DNA of 64,000 nucleotides from SCUD01 sp036824505. GTDB lineage: Bacteria > Pseudomonadota > Gammaproteobacteria > Steroidobacterales > Steroidobacteraceae. Below are positions 27,220-35,974 of the stretch, one piece after another (the first letter of the stretch is position 1; every line of letters starts with the position of its first letter). The stretch is taken from contig DAITAA010000001.1 in the NCBI GenBank assembly GCA_036824505.1, positions 124,001 to 188,000 on the forward strand. The letters are read 5' to 3'. A program made the position numbers and the translations under genes. A model generated the notes under the pieces. It was not told the origin of the DNA. It saw nothing but the letters and a program-made list of their open reading frames with translations, and ran no database searches.

Positions 27220-27567
27220 ATGCGTGATCTCGAGGAACTGAAGCAGCGCCTGCGCGCTTTTGTCGCGGAACGCGACTGGGACCAGTTCCACAGCCCCAAG
27301 AACCTGTCGATGGCCCTTTCCGTGGAAGCCGCCGAACTGGTCGAGCTGTTCCAGTGGCTGACGGAAGCGGAGAGTGCGGCGCTCGATGCCGACCGCCGTC
27401 AGCGCGCCGCCGAGGAGCTCGCCGACGTCCTGGTCTATCTGGTCCGGATCGCCGACCGGCTCGACATCGATCTGCTGCAGGCCGCCGCGCAAAAACTGGA
27501 ACGCAACGCGGTCAAGTACCCGGCCGAACGCGTACGCGGCCAGTCGCGCAAGTACGACGAGTACTGA
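27220..27567 (+). CDS. MazG-like nucleotide pyrophosphohydrolase (RS21-C6/dCTPase type)
   Basis: A 115-residue all-helical protein. The metal-binding motifs are EAAELVELFQW (ExxE) and EELADVLVYLVRIADRLDID (ExxD), as in the short house-cleaning pyrophosphatases that remove non-canonical dNTPs. The N-terminal ERDWDQFHSPKNLSMALS is characteristic of the RS21-C6 subgroup, and the C-terminal NAVKYPAERVRGQSRKYDEY is also typical. It should form a tetramer in the cytoplasm. Confidence 0.9.
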   Translation: MRDLEELKQRLRAFVAERDWDQFHSPKNLSMALSVEAAELVELFQWLTEAESAALDADRRQRAAEELADVLVYLVRIADRLDIDLLQAAAQKLERNAVKYPAERVRGQSRKYDEY

Positions 27568-27600
27568 ACGCGCTCGACGCCGAGGCGGTGATGACTCCGT

Positions 27601-28182
27601 TCATGCCGGCGGCGGCGCAGGCGGTACGGGTGCCGCCACTGGTTCGGCGGGTGCTTCAACCTGGCGCTGCAGGAACCAGTGAGTTGAGCCCAGTTCCTTG
27701 GGTCCGACATAGTGGAACCACCGGTGCTCGATGCGGTCGGCCGAAACAAACCGGATTTCGCCCTGGTGAACATGCCCGTCCAGCTCCGGATCGAACCCGG
27801 TGCCGCCGGCGAACTCGAGCAGCATGAGCTCGGCGGTTGATTTGTCGCCAAGGCGGTAGCTGGGCTGGTTTCCGGCCGCGCAATAGTGCGTCGCCTGCAG
27901 CTTGCCATTGGCAAGGTAATAGACCGTCACCATTTCAAAAGACTTGCCGGGATTCTGGTGCTCGATGACGGCTTTGCCGTCACTCACGACCTCGTAACGC
28001 ACGGTCACCGGAGGGCCCTCTAGCGGATCCTCCATCATGCCGGTCCAGGTACCGGCCAGCGACTTGAGCCGCTCGTAGGTCGCGGCATGATCTGGACCAT
28101 CCGCTCGCACTGCTCCAGCGTAAAACAGGCAAATTGCCAGGGTCAGGGTGGCAGTCAGGACTGTGCGCAGGGTCTTTGGCAT
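27601..28182 (-). CDS. Secreted hypothetical protein with C-terminal Pro/Ala tail
   Basis: A 193-residue exported protein with a strong AAGGAGG box before the ATG at 28182 and a signal peptide ending VRA. The mature part starts ERLKSLAGTWTGMMEDP, a lipocalin-like/DUF1579-type opening, and has beta strands such as VTVRYEVVSDGKAVIEHQ and GEIRFVSADRIEHRWFHYVG. The last 20 residues are Pro/Ala/Val. The family is widespread and of unknown function; it may bind a small hydrophobic ligand in the periplasm. Confidence 0.75.
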   Translation of the reverse strand: MPKTLRTVLTATLTLAICLFYAGAVRADGPDHAATYERLKSLAGTWTGMMEDPLEGPPVTVRYEVVSDGKAVIEHQNPGKSFEMVTVYYLANGKLQATHYCAAGNQPSYRLGDKSTAELMLLEFAGGTGFDPELDGHVHQGEIRFVSADRIEHRWFHYVGPKELGSTHWFLQRQVEAPAEPVAAPVPPAPPPA

Positions 28183-28234
28183 GGCGGCCTCCTTCATGCA
28201 CGATGATACTAGGACTGATTCCGATGGAGCAGGC

Positions 28235-28771
28235 ATGGCAGCAAAGAGCCGCAAAGCGGGAGCAGTATTACTGCGGCGCATGTATGTGGACTGCCGCTAC
28301 GGCCAGTTGCACCTTACAACCGCCTTCCCGCCGAGCGGCGGCTTCAACGAACAGACGACACTCGTCTTCCTGCATGCCGACGGCGGCACCGGCGCAGATT
28401 TCAATTCCTGCGGGAAGCTGCTGGGATCCGATCGATCGGTCTATGCGCCGGACCTGCCGGGCAGCGGCGCTTCCGACGGTCCTTCGGGCCACTTGACGGT
28501 CGCGAAGCTGGCACTCGCGATCGTCGATCTGATCGATCAGCTGCGCTTGCGCCAGCTGGACCTGATCGGTTGCGGCCGCGGCGCGCTGGTCGCCTTTGAG
28601 CTCGCAACACTCCGGCCCCCCGAAGTCCGTCGATTGGTTATCGCGGGCAACCAGCAGCCGCAGGCCATGCCCGCGCAACCAATGCTGCATCTCGTTGAAG
28701 ATTCCGCGGCGCTGTTCCAGGAACCCATCGCGCCGCAGGTCGCGCGGATCCGGAAATTCCTCGATCACTGA
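28235..28771 (+). CDS. Short alpha/beta hydrolase-like protein lacking a normal nucleophile
   Basis: A 178-residue protein matching only the first two thirds of the alpha/beta hydrolase fold. The oxyanion-hole strand LVFLHADGGTGADF and the DLPGSGASDGPSG turn are standard, but the nucleophile elbow reads DLIGCGRGALVAF, with Cys in the place of Ser. The cap domain, the late Asp and the catalytic His are missing. It is either a trimmed, non-catalytic protein or a degenerate gene that kept its frame. It overlaps the convergent MFS gene by seven bases. Confidence 0.7.
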   Translation: MAAKSRKAGAVLLRRMYVDCRYGQLHLTTAFPPSGGFNEQTTLVFLHADGGTGADFNSCGKLLGSDRSVYAPDLPGSGASDGPSGHLTVAKLALAIVDLIDQLRLRQLDLIGCGRGALVAFELATLRPPEVRRLVIAGNQQPQAMPAQPMLHLVEDSAALFQEPIAPQVARIRKFLDH

Positions 28772-29940
28772 GCCCGCTGCCGGCGGGCGGCGATCGCAAG
28801 CGAGAGCGGGACCGCAGCCAGCAGCGGCAGTGTCGCGAGGTTGAGGCGTTCCCAGCCGATCGTCGCGAGCGCAACGCCCGCCATCAACGACGCGACTGCC
28901 TGGGTCCCGAATACCATGAAATCATTCAGGCTCTGTACCTGGATGCGTTCCTGCGGCCGATAAGTGCTGGTGAGCAGCGTCGTGCCGGCGATGAACAGCA
29001 GGTTCCAGCCGGCACCCAGCAGCACGAGTGCCCAGCCATAGTGCAGCACGCTGTGCCCGATGAAAGCAGCGACGGCCACGCAGGCAGACATCAGCAACGC
29101 GCCCGCGATCATGACCGGGCGGATGCCAAATCGCGTGATGATCCAGCCGCTCGCAAGCGATGGCAGGTACATGGCGAGCAGATGGCCCTGGATGACCCGC
29201 TTGGTCGCGACTTCATCGTGCAGGTCGATTACGTGCATGCTGATCGGCGTCGCCGTCATGATGAAACTCATGACTGCATACGAAACCAGGGCCGCCAGCA
29301 CCGCGATGCGGAAGTCCGGCTGCATCGCGATCCTGGAAAGCGGTCGTGGCGGCCGCGTATCCCGGGCTGCCTCGTGTGTCGAAACCGGAGTCAGTACGAG
29401 CAGGATGGCCGCGAGCGCGTACAGACCGCTGCCGACGAAGAAGGATCCTGCGTAGTGCGAGCCCTCGACGATGTCAGCGAAGCGCACGGCAATCTCCGGG
29501 CCGAGCCATGCGGCGCCGAGCGCCCCGCTCATGACGATTGCGATCGCCTTGCTGGCGCGCGCGGGGGTCACGTACTCGACCGCCGCGAAGCGGTATTGCA
29601 TGACCATCGCGTTGTTGGCGCCAAGCAACATTGCGGCAGTGCAAAAAACCCAGAAATTGGAAGCCTGGATGCCAAGTCCGGCGGCGATGCAACCGAGGCT
29701 GGCCAGCAGCGCAGTGACGAGAAATGCCGGGCGCCGTCCGATACGGCGTATCAGCGCACCGGCCGGCAACACGCTTGCCGCAAGCCCGATGATCAACACC
29801 GATTGCGGCAGGGTCGCGAGCGCAGGCGCCGGGGCCAGCTCGGCGCCGATGATGCCGCCCAGCAGGACCACCAGGAAACTACCCGACATGCATAAAGCCT
29901 GGGTCGCCGACAGCATCCAGACCTGTTGCATGGACGCCAT
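28765..29940 (-). CDS. MFS transporter
   Basis: A 391-residue inner-membrane carrier with twelve predicted segments. The loop between segments 2 and 3 reads ALIRRIGRRPAF, the usual MFS signature, and a similar IITRFGIRPVMI occurs in the second half. It looks like the YcaD/YfcJ or drug-efflux type MFS_1 family; the substrate is unknown. The ATG at 29940 starts just before the first hydrophobic segment; an in-frame start upstream would add a hydrophilic tail. It is divergent from the FHA gene. Confidence 0.85.
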   Translation of the reverse strand: MASMQQVWMLSATQALCMSGSFLVVLLGGIIGAELAPAPALATLPQSVLIIGLAASVLPAGALIRRIGRRPAFLVTALLASLGCIAAGLGIQASNFWVFCTAAMLLGANNAMVMQYRFAAVEYVTPARASKAIAIVMSGALGAAWLGPEIAVRFADIVEGSHYAGSFFVGSGLYALAAILLVLTPVSTHEAARDTRPPRPLSRIAMQPDFRIAVLAALVSYAVMSFIMTATPISMHVIDLHDEVATKRVIQGHLLAMYLPSLASGWIITRFGIRPVMIAGALLMSACVAVAAFIGHSVLHYGWALVLLGAGWNLLFIAGTTLLTSTYRPQERIQVQSLNDFMVFGTQAVASLMAGVALATIGWERLNLATLPLLAAVPLSLAIAARRQRAQ

Positions 29941-30098
29941 CTTACACTGCCCTTTCAATGGGTTACGAACGCCTGTGACGGGGCTCACTGTTTGCGGGAG
30001 GGGGCTCCGGGATACTGCACAAGTGGCGGACCGCCGCCTTGCGACATATCACAGCCGGCCAGCGCGGTAACATGGCGACCGCGCCAGGGGATGCGGAA

Positions 30099-31412
30099 AT
30101 GACAAACAAGGATCCCAACACTCCATCAGATGACGGCTTCATCGCCGAAGACGTCACTCAGCTCATGGAGCACATCGAGCTGACCGGGGAGCGCATCACG
30201 CCGAGCGGCCACGAATGGGAGAAGGCCAGGCCTGCCGACGACCTCGAAGACGCGCCGATACAGGTCGATGACGGTCTGGATGAGATACCCGACGTCGAAG
30301 CCGTCGAGCTCGGCGAGGACATCGAACTATTCACGGAAACCGAACTCGATCTCACCCGGCGCTTGTCGCAGGTCGAGGACGAGCAGCTCGAGCTGGCTGC
30401 CGGCATAGGCGCCGAACGGGAGCGCTGGAAGAAACGCGTCGCAGATCTGCGCGCGGAAATGAGCGAGCGCGGTCGCCTGCTTGCGGAGCGCGAACGCGAA
30501 ATTGAGGACCAGTCCGCACGGCTTTCCAGGATGGCAATCGAGCGCAACCACCTTGTCGAGGAACTGCGTGAGCTTCAGCGCTCCGTCGGGCAGGCTGAGG
30601 TCGTGGAAATCTGGCGCGCCGCACCGTCGCCAGCGGATCAGATCATCGCGAGCCTGCACGAGCGGCTCCGCGAGCGCAGCCGCGCGCTCGTGGTCGCGCG
30701 CGAGGAACTTGACGAGTTGCGCGCGGAGCGCGATCACTTGGCAGTAGCCATTGCCGAACGTGACCAATTCATTCAGCGATTGCACCTCAGCCTGCGCGAA
30801 CTGGAAGCTGAGGAACACGGTGGCAGCGAGTTGCGCAAGCTCATGCGCAGCTTCTTCGGCAGCGAAGAGACGGAAGAAGCATCCTCGGCCGTCATGCCAG
30901 TCGATCCTGCGCAGACCGCGCAGTTGCCAGTCATGCAACAGTCAGATTTCGAACCAGCTGCGCAGGCCTCCGCGCCGTTGACGATCGCGCCTGATTTGAA
31001 AGCCGAAATGCCGCTGCCCGAAGTGCGAATCGAGGACCTCCAGCATGCGCCACCGGAGGTTGAAGCGCCGGTTTCGGCACGGGGCGAACAGCAGATCCGC
31101 CACTACTTGATCGGGCTCGACATGGTCGGCTCGGTGTACGAAATGACGCTGCCACGCATCAATGTCGGGCGCACCCGGGACAATGACCTTCGCATCGTCG
31201 ATCCCACGGTCAGCCGCCTGCATGCGGTGCTTAAAGTGCGCGGTCGCGAGATAACGGTCATCGACGCCAATAGCCGAAATGGCGTGTTCGTCAATGGCAT
31301 CCAGCTCCGCTACGCGAAGCTTGAAGACGGCGATACGCTGACTTTCGGCACGGTGCGATTCCGCTATCGCGTCGGTTCGGGGCCGTCAGGCGGAGCCCAC
31401 GGCCCGGATTGA
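30099..31412 (+). CDS. FHA-domain protein with long coiled coil
   Basis: A 437-residue cytoplasmic protein. The ATG at 30099 has AGGGG eight bases upstream; an ATG at 30072 would add nine residues. Residues 1-85 are acidic and probably disordered, about 90-250 form a charged coiled coil (repeated ER, EL and RE heptads), and a Pro/Ala linker leads to a C-terminal FHA domain near 345-430. The phosphothreonine-binding residues are in place: INVGRTRDNDLRI, SRLHAV and NSRNGVFVNG. It should bind a phosphorylated partner; no Ser/Thr kinase is nearby. It overlaps the end of the convergent MFS gene by 49 bases. Confidence 0.87.
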   Translation: MTNKDPNTPSDDGFIAEDVTQLMEHIELTGERITPSGHEWEKARPADDLEDAPIQVDDGLDEIPDVEAVELGEDIELFTETELDLTRRLSQVEDEQLELAAGIGAERERWKKRVADLRAEMSERGRLLAEREREIEDQSARLSRMAIERNHLVEELRELQRSVGQAEVVEIWRAAPSPADQIIASLHERLRERSRALVVAREELDELRAERDHLAVAIAERDQFIQRLHLSLRELEAEEHGGSELRKLMRSFFGSEETEEASSAVMPVDPAQTAQLPVMQQSDFEPAAQASAPLTIAPDLKAEMPLPEVRIEDLQHAPPEVEAPVSARGEQQIRHYLIGLDMVGSVYEMTLPRINVGRTRDNDLRIVDPTVSRLHAVLKVRGREITVIDANSRNGVFVNGIQLRYAKLEDGDTLTFGTVRFRYRVGSGPSGGAHGPD

Positions 31413-32593
31413 GCGGCCATTCGCGCGATCGAGCGCAGCGCCAGCAGCGATACCAGGCACAGGCCCATCAGGGTCGCCGCCAGCGGCACCGGCGAGTGAT
31501 TGGCGAAGAACGCGACGAGCTGCGTCGCACCCGCCGCGACCAGCAGATGAACGAATCCCAGCATCCCTGATGCCGCGCCCGCGATGGAAGGGTGGCGCGT
31601 GATTGCGGCGGTCGTCGAGCTGGGTGTCGCGAGCGCATTGGCGAATCCGATCAGCATCCCCGGCAGGAACAGCGCGAGCGGATGCCAGATACCCGCCAGC
31701 GAAAGCACTGCCATCGACGCCGCGCCGGCAAATGCAAGCAATGCGCCAGTCTGCATCATGCGCAATCCGCCAACCCGGTGGACCACTCGTGAGGCGACGA
31801 GGAAGCCGCCGAAGGATGCGATGGCCGGGAAGAACAGCAGCAGGCCCAGGCGTGCCGGCGAAATGCCCAGCACGTCGATGGCGACATACGGCGCACCGGT
31901 TACGAATGTGTAGATCATGCTCATGAGGCTGGAGCCGAACGTGAGGTAGATCAGGTAGCTGCGCGAACCGAATAGCTGCTGGTAACTCGATAGCGTGCGC
32001 GGCGATGGGCCGGCAGCCGGGTTTGAGGGCCGGGTCTCGACCAGTTTGCGCACCGCAAACAGCATCACGGCACCGCCGAGCAGACCCGACAGCGCGAACA
32101 CGGCGCGCCAGTCGTACCATTCGATCACCAGCCCGCCGAGCGTCGGCGCGATCATCGGGGCCAGGAGAATCGCGGTGGCCGTCGCCGCAATCGCGCTGGC
32201 GGCGCGCGCAGGCCCGAAGAAATCCATGATGGTCGCACGCATGACGGCCATCGCCGCACCGCCACCGAAGGCCTGCACGATGCGCGCGAATACCAGCAAC
32301 TCGAGCGATGGCGCCACGACGCCCACCAGGCTGCCGGCGACGAACAACCCAAGTCCCGCAAGCACGACGGGGCGGCGGCCATAGCGATCCGACAGCGGGG
32401 CAATGACGAGATTGCCGAAAGCGATTGCGACCAGCGAAAGGCTGATCAGGAGCTGCGCGGCGGCAGGATGCACTCCCATCCCGGCAGCGATCGCCGGCAA
32501 TGCCGGCAATAGCACGTGCAGGCCGAAGGTGCCGATCGAGCCGATGATCGCCGAGCCGATGATCAGCCGCCGGGCCGGGTCGAATTTCTCCAA
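31364..32593 (-). CDS. Bcr/CflA-type MFS drug-efflux transporter
   Basis: A 409-residue drug/H+ antiporter with twelve segments. APLSDRYGRRPVVLAGLGLF is the A-motif, and ARIVQAFGGGAAMAVMRATI matches the C-motif of the Bcr family. I choose the TTG at 32593, with AAAGGA about ten bases upstream, because it places the first segment at the usual position; no ATG or GTG is suitable nearby. It is transcribed away from arsR with roughly 120 bases between them, so ArsR may control it too. Its last 49 bases overlap the FHA gene. Confidence 0.85.
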   Translation of the reverse strand: MEKFDPARRLIIGSAIIGSIGTFGLHVLLPALPAIAAGMGVHPAAAQLLISLSLVAIAFGNLVIAPLSDRYGRRPVVLAGLGLFVAGSLVGVVAPSLELLVFARIVQAFGGGAAMAVMRATIMDFFGPARAASAIAATATAILLAPMIAPTLGGLVIEWYDWRAVFALSGLLGGAVMLFAVRKLVETRPSNPAAGPSPRTLSSYQQLFGSRSYLIYLTFGSSLMSMIYTFVTGAPYVAIDVLGISPARLGLLLFFPAIASFGGFLVASRVVHRVGGLRMMQTGALLAFAGAASMAVLSLAGIWHPLALFLPGMLIGFANALATPSSTTAAITRHPSIAGAASGMLGFVHLLVAAGATQLVAFFANHSPVPLAATLMGLCLVSLLALRSIARMAAQSGPWAPPDGPEPTR

Positions 32594-32667
32594 GCTTTCT
32601 GGTCCTTTGCGACATCTTGCGGCGCGCGGGTGTGGCCTGCAACCGGATGACAAGCGCGCGGCGGTCC

Positions 32668-32703
32668 CAACTGCTTGACTAATAGTTAAACAGTTGTTGA
32701 AAT
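32668..32703 (+). promoter_or_regulatory. arsR promoter with inverted-repeat operator
   Basis: TTGACT (32675-32680), 17 bases, then TGAAAT (32698-32703) form a plausible sigma-70 promoter. The inverted repeat CAACTG (32668-32673) and CAGTTG (32691-32696) brackets the -35 box, as expected for an ArsR-type repressor site. Transcription would begin near 32710, almost at the GTG start of arsR, so the mRNA might have next to no leader, or the true arsR start may be the GTG at 32730. Confidence 0.55.
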
Positions 32704-32711
32704 GATTCATC

Positions 32712-33050
32712 GTGAACCGGGCAAGAGCCGTGAAATCGCTCGGCGCACTCGCGCAGGAGACGCGCCTCGAAGCGTTCCGGCTGCTGGTGCAGGCCGGTCC
32801 TGAGGGGATTGCAGCAGGCGATCTCGCCACCAGGCTGGACATCTCACCACCGGCGCTATCCTTCCATCTGCGCGGACTCGCAAACGCGGACCTCGTCCGC
32901 TCGCGCCAGGATGGCCGGTTCATCTACTACTCGGCCGACTACGATGCGATGCAGTCACTGGTCGGCTTCCTGACCGAAAACTGCTGCGGCGGCGCCAGCT
33001 GCGCGCCAGTGCGCGCGACTGTCCGCAAGGCCAACTCCAGGAGTCAGTGA
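32712..33050 (+). CDS. arsR: ArsR-family arsenic-responsive repressor
   Basis: A 112-residue winged-helix repressor. GALAQETRLEAFRLLVQAGPEG and ISPPALSFHLRGLANADLVRSRQDGRFIYYS are the standard ArsR recognition helix and wing. The vicinal cysteines that sense As(III) are C-terminal (ENCCGGASC), as in the ArsR group of many proteobacteria, and not in the DNA-binding helix (ELCVCD) as in the plasmid R773 type. The start is GTG at 32712; GTG at 32730 is an alternative. It should repress its own operon until arsenite binds. Confidence 0.9.
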   Translation: MNRARAVKSLGALAQETRLEAFRLLVQAGPEGIAAGDLATRLDISPPALSFHLRGLANADLVRSRQDGRFIYYSADYDAMQSLVGFLTENCCGGASCAPVRATVRKANSRSQ

Positions 33051-33583
33051 TGTCGGGCGATCATCGCGTCTACAACGTGCTGTTTCTCTGCACGGGGAAT
33101 TCAGCGCGCAGCATCCTGGCCGAGGCGCTGCTGAACCACTGGGGAGGAGGCCGCTTCAAGGCCTGGAGCGCCGGCAGCTACCCGACCGGGCGCGTCAACC
33201 CGCTGGCGCTGGAATTGCTCGCGCACATGAAGATCCCCGCGACGGGCGCGCGAAGCAAGAGCTGGGATGAATTGTCGGCGTCCGGCGGCGTCGAGTTCGA
33301 TTTTGTCATTACCGTCTGCGACAAGGCTGCCGGGGAAATCTGCCCAATCTGGCCGGGGCAGCCGATGACCGCGCATTGGGGTGTCGATGACCCCGCTTCA
33401 GTCACCGGTAGCGACGTCGAGAAGATGCTGGCGTTCCGGGATGCATTCCGCGCGCTCGAGCATCGCATCCGCATCTTCGTCAGCCTCCCCATCGCATCGC
33501 TCGATCACCTGCGGCTGCAGAGCCGGCTCGACGAGATCGGTCGGTTGCAACCGGCCACGGTCCATGCGGCCTCCGGCGCCTGA
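33050..33583 (+). CDS. arsC: Arsenate reductase, low-molecular-weight phosphatase type
   Basis: A 177-residue cytoplasmic enzyme that reduces arsenate to arsenite. The N-terminal P-loop VLFLCTGNSARSILAEALLN has the catalytic Cys and the CX5R pattern of the LMW-PTP family; DFVITVCDKAAGEICPIWPGQP carries two further cysteines for the disulfide cascade. HWGVDDPA holds the general-acid Asp. AGGAG eight bases before the ATG supports the start, which overlaps the arsR stop by one base. Confidence 0.9.
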   Translation: MSGDHRVYNVLFLCTGNSARSILAEALLNHWGGGRFKAWSAGSYPTGRVNPLALELLAHMKIPATGARSKSWDELSASGGVEFDFVITVCDKAAGEICPIWPGQPMTAHWGVDDPASVTGSDVEKMLAFRDAFRALEHRIRIFVSLPIASLDHLRLQSRLDEIGRLQPATVHAASGA

Positions 33584-34634
33584 ACTCGGGTTCTTCGAGC
33601 GATACCTGACGATCTGGGTGCTGGCCTGCATCGCAGCCGGCATCGGTCTCGGCCAGCTCGCCCCCGGCATGGTCGCGTCAATCGCGCGCCTGGAATTCGC
33701 AAGCGTCAACCTGGCGGTCGGAATCCTGATCTGGATCATGATCATCCCGATGCTCGTCAAGGTGGACTTCAGTCGACTGCATGAAGTGCGCCGCCACTCG
33801 CGCGGAATCGGCGTCACGCTCTTTGTCAACTGGGCCGTCAAGCCATTTTCGATGGCATTGCTTGGCTGGATTTTCGTCAGGCACCTGTTCGCTGGCTGGC
33901 TCCCGGCCGGGCAACAGGACAGCTACATCGCGGGGCTGATCCTGTTGGCGGCGGCGCCCTGCACCGCCATGGTATTCGTCTGGAGCAACCTGTCGAAGGG
34001 TGAACCGAATTTCACCTTGACGCAGGTCGCGCTCAACGACCTGATCATGGTGTTCGCCTTCGCGCCGCTCGTCGCCCTTCTGCTGGGCGTCGCGTCGATC
34101 CAGGTGCCTTGGGAAACACTGCTGATTTCCGTCGCGCTCTATATCGCCGTGCCGCTGGCGATCGCGCAGGCCTGGCGCCGCCGGTTACTGCGGCGCGGCC
34201 CGGTTGCGTACGACGCGGCCATTCGTGGCGTCACGCCGTGGTCGCTGGTCGCGCTGCTCGCAACGCTCGTGCTGCTGTTCGCATTCCAGGGTGATGCGAT
34301 CCTCGCACAACCGCTGGTTATCGCGTTGCTGGCGGTGCCGATCCTGATCCAGGTGCTGCTCAATTCATCCATTGCCTATTTGTTGAACCGGCACCTCGGC
34401 GTTGCACACTGCGTGGCCGGGCCCTCCGCGCTAATCGGCGCGTCGAATTTCTTCGAACTGGCCGTCGCGGTCGCGATCAGCCTTTTCGGGCTCGAATCCG
34501 GCGCGGCCCTTGCAACAGTCGTCGGCGTTCTGATCGAAGTTCCGCTGATGCTGCTGGTCGTGCGCGCGGTCAATGCCACGCGCCCCTGGTACGAGGCAGC
34601 GGCGCTGGCCCGGGGTCGGGCCAGTGGCGAATAG
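33564..34634 (+). CDS. acr3: Arsenite efflux permease, ACR3 family
   Basis: A 356-residue inner-membrane carrier with ten segments that expels arsenite (or antimonite). The key block LLAAAPCTAMVFVWSNLSKG contains the Cys of segment 4 that is essential in characterised ACR3 proteins; NDLIMVFAFAPLVALLLG and GASNFFELAVAVAISLFG are further conserved segments. The length matches the family. The gene overlaps the arsC end by 20 bases, completing a compact arsR-arsC-acr3 operon. Confidence 0.92.
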   Translation: MRPPAPELGFFERYLTIWVLACIAAGIGLGQLAPGMVASIARLEFASVNLAVGILIWIMIIPMLVKVDFSRLHEVRRHSRGIGVTLFVNWAVKPFSMALLGWIFVRHLFAGWLPAGQQDSYIAGLILLAAAPCTAMVFVWSNLSKGEPNFTLTQVALNDLIMVFAFAPLVALLLGVASIQVPWETLLISVALYIAVPLAIAQAWRRRLLRRGPVAYDAAIRGVTPWSLVALLATLVLLFAFQGDAILAQPLVIALLAVPILIQVLLNSSIAYLLNRHLGVAHCVAGPSALIGASNFFELAVAVAISLFGLESGAALATVVGVLIEVPLMLLVVRAVNATRPWYEAAALARGRASGE

Positions 34635-34671
34635 CTGCTAGAATCGGTCCAGCCGGCACGCCCGGCACACG

Positions 34672-35970
34672 ATGCTGGCCTACTCGCTGATCCTTTTCCT
34701 GCTGATCCTCGTCAACGGCCTTTTCGCGATGGCCGAACTGGCGGTCTTCTCGTCGCGCCCAACGCGGCTGAAACAGATGGCCGAATCCGGCAGCAAGGGC
34801 GCGCGCGCGGCGCTCAGGCTGCTCGATAACCCGACCCGGTTTCTGTCGACGGCGCAGTTCGGCATCACGCTGATCAGCGTGCTGGCCGGTGTCTACAGCG
34901 GCGCGCGCTTTGCGGAGCCGATTGCAAACTGGCTGGCGGGCTTCGAGCTTCTGGCGCCCATCGTTCAGTACACCGATACGATTGCGAACGGTATCGTCGT
35001 GGTCGGCGTTACCTATCTCTACCTCGTGGTCGGAGAACTCGTCCCCAAGCGCTGGGCCCTGGCCAACCCCGAAATGATCGCCGCGCTGATCGCGCCGCCG
35101 ATGGAGCTGATCGCGCGCGCGAGCTCGCCCGCTGTCTGGCTGCTGCAGGGCTCGACGGAACTCGTGCTGGGCATGCTTGGCCTTCGCAAGTCCACGCGCC
35201 GCGGCCTGACGGAGGAAGAAATCCGCTCGATGATTGCCGAGGCGACGCGCGCCGGCGTATTCCACGTCGACGAACACCGGATGATCGAGGGCGTGCTGCG
35301 ACTGCCGGACCGCACCGTGCGCAGCATCATGATCCCGCGCGGCGAGGTCGTGTGGCTGGACGTTGACGACAGCCGCGATAACGTCTGGAGCATCATGCGC
35401 GCCAGCAGTCATTCGCGCTATCCGGTCTGTCGCGGCGACCTGGACGAGCTGCTCGGTATCGTGCAGACCGGCGATCTCGCCGACTGGCTGCGCGATCCCT
35501 CGGGTGGCGACCTGGTTTCGAGACTGCGCGCCCCGCTGATCGTTCACGAGTCCACGCGGGTGCTGCGGCTGCTCGACCTGTTCCGTGAATCGAAGCTGAA
35601 CTTCGCCGTGGTCGTGGACGAACACGGGTCGATCGAGGGGATCGTGACGCCCGGCAACATCCTGACTGCGATCGCGGGCGAGTTGCCCGAGGCTGCAAGT
35701 GAGGAGGTGCCGGAAGCGATCAGGCGCGACGACCAGTCCTGGCTGATCGACGGCAGAATGCCGATCGACGACGTCGAGCGGCTGCTGGCTTGCGGCAACA
35801 TGCGCTCCGGTGATGACTACACGACACTTGCGGGATTCGTACTGGCGCAACTCGGCCACCTGCCGGCCACGGCGGAGAGTTTCCGCTGGCGCGGCCTTCG
35901 ATTCGAAATCGTGGACATGGACGGCCGCCGGATCGACAAGCTGCTGATCCAGCGGCTGGCGCCGGAGTGA
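34672..35970 (+). CDS. CNNM/CorC (TlyC/YtfL-like) membrane protein with CBS domains
   Basis: A 432-residue protein of the former hemolysin family. Residues 1-190 hold the DUF21/CNNM membrane domain (ILVNGLFAMAELAVFSSRPTRL, then LVVGELVPKRWAL). Two CBS motifs follow near 215-330 (RSIMIPRGEVVWLDVDD, DEHGSIEGIVTPGNIL), and the C-terminal 80 residues are the CorC_HlyC domain. Relatives take part in magnesium/cobalt handling. It starts 37 bases after acr3 but need not be part of that operon; the next hydrolase gene follows four bases later. Confidence 0.9.
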   Translation: MLAYSLILFLLILVNGLFAMAELAVFSSRPTRLKQMAESGSKGARAALRLLDNPTRFLSTAQFGITLISVLAGVYSGARFAEPIANWLAGFELLAPIVQYTDTIANGIVVVGVTYLYLVVGELVPKRWALANPEMIAALIAPPMELIARASSPAVWLLQGSTELVLGMLGLRKSTRRGLTEEEIRSMIAEATRAGVFHVDEHRMIEGVLRLPDRTVRSIMIPRGEVVWLDVDDSRDNVWSIMRASSHSRYPVCRGDLDELLGIVQTGDLADWLRDPSGGDLVSRLRAPLIVHESTRVLRLLDLFRESKLNFAVVVDEHGSIEGIVTPGNILTAIAGELPEAASEEVPEAIRRDDQSWLIDGRMPIDDVERLLACGNMRSGDDYTTLAGFVLAQLGHLPATAESFRWRGLRFEIVDMDGRRIDKLLIQRLAPE

Positions 35971-35974
35971 AGCG

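Noticed and set aside
25044..27299. Longer S9 peptidase starting at 27299
   Set aside because: The additional 71 residues are Arg/Ser-rich, overlap the divergent MazG-like gene and would bury the signal peptide.
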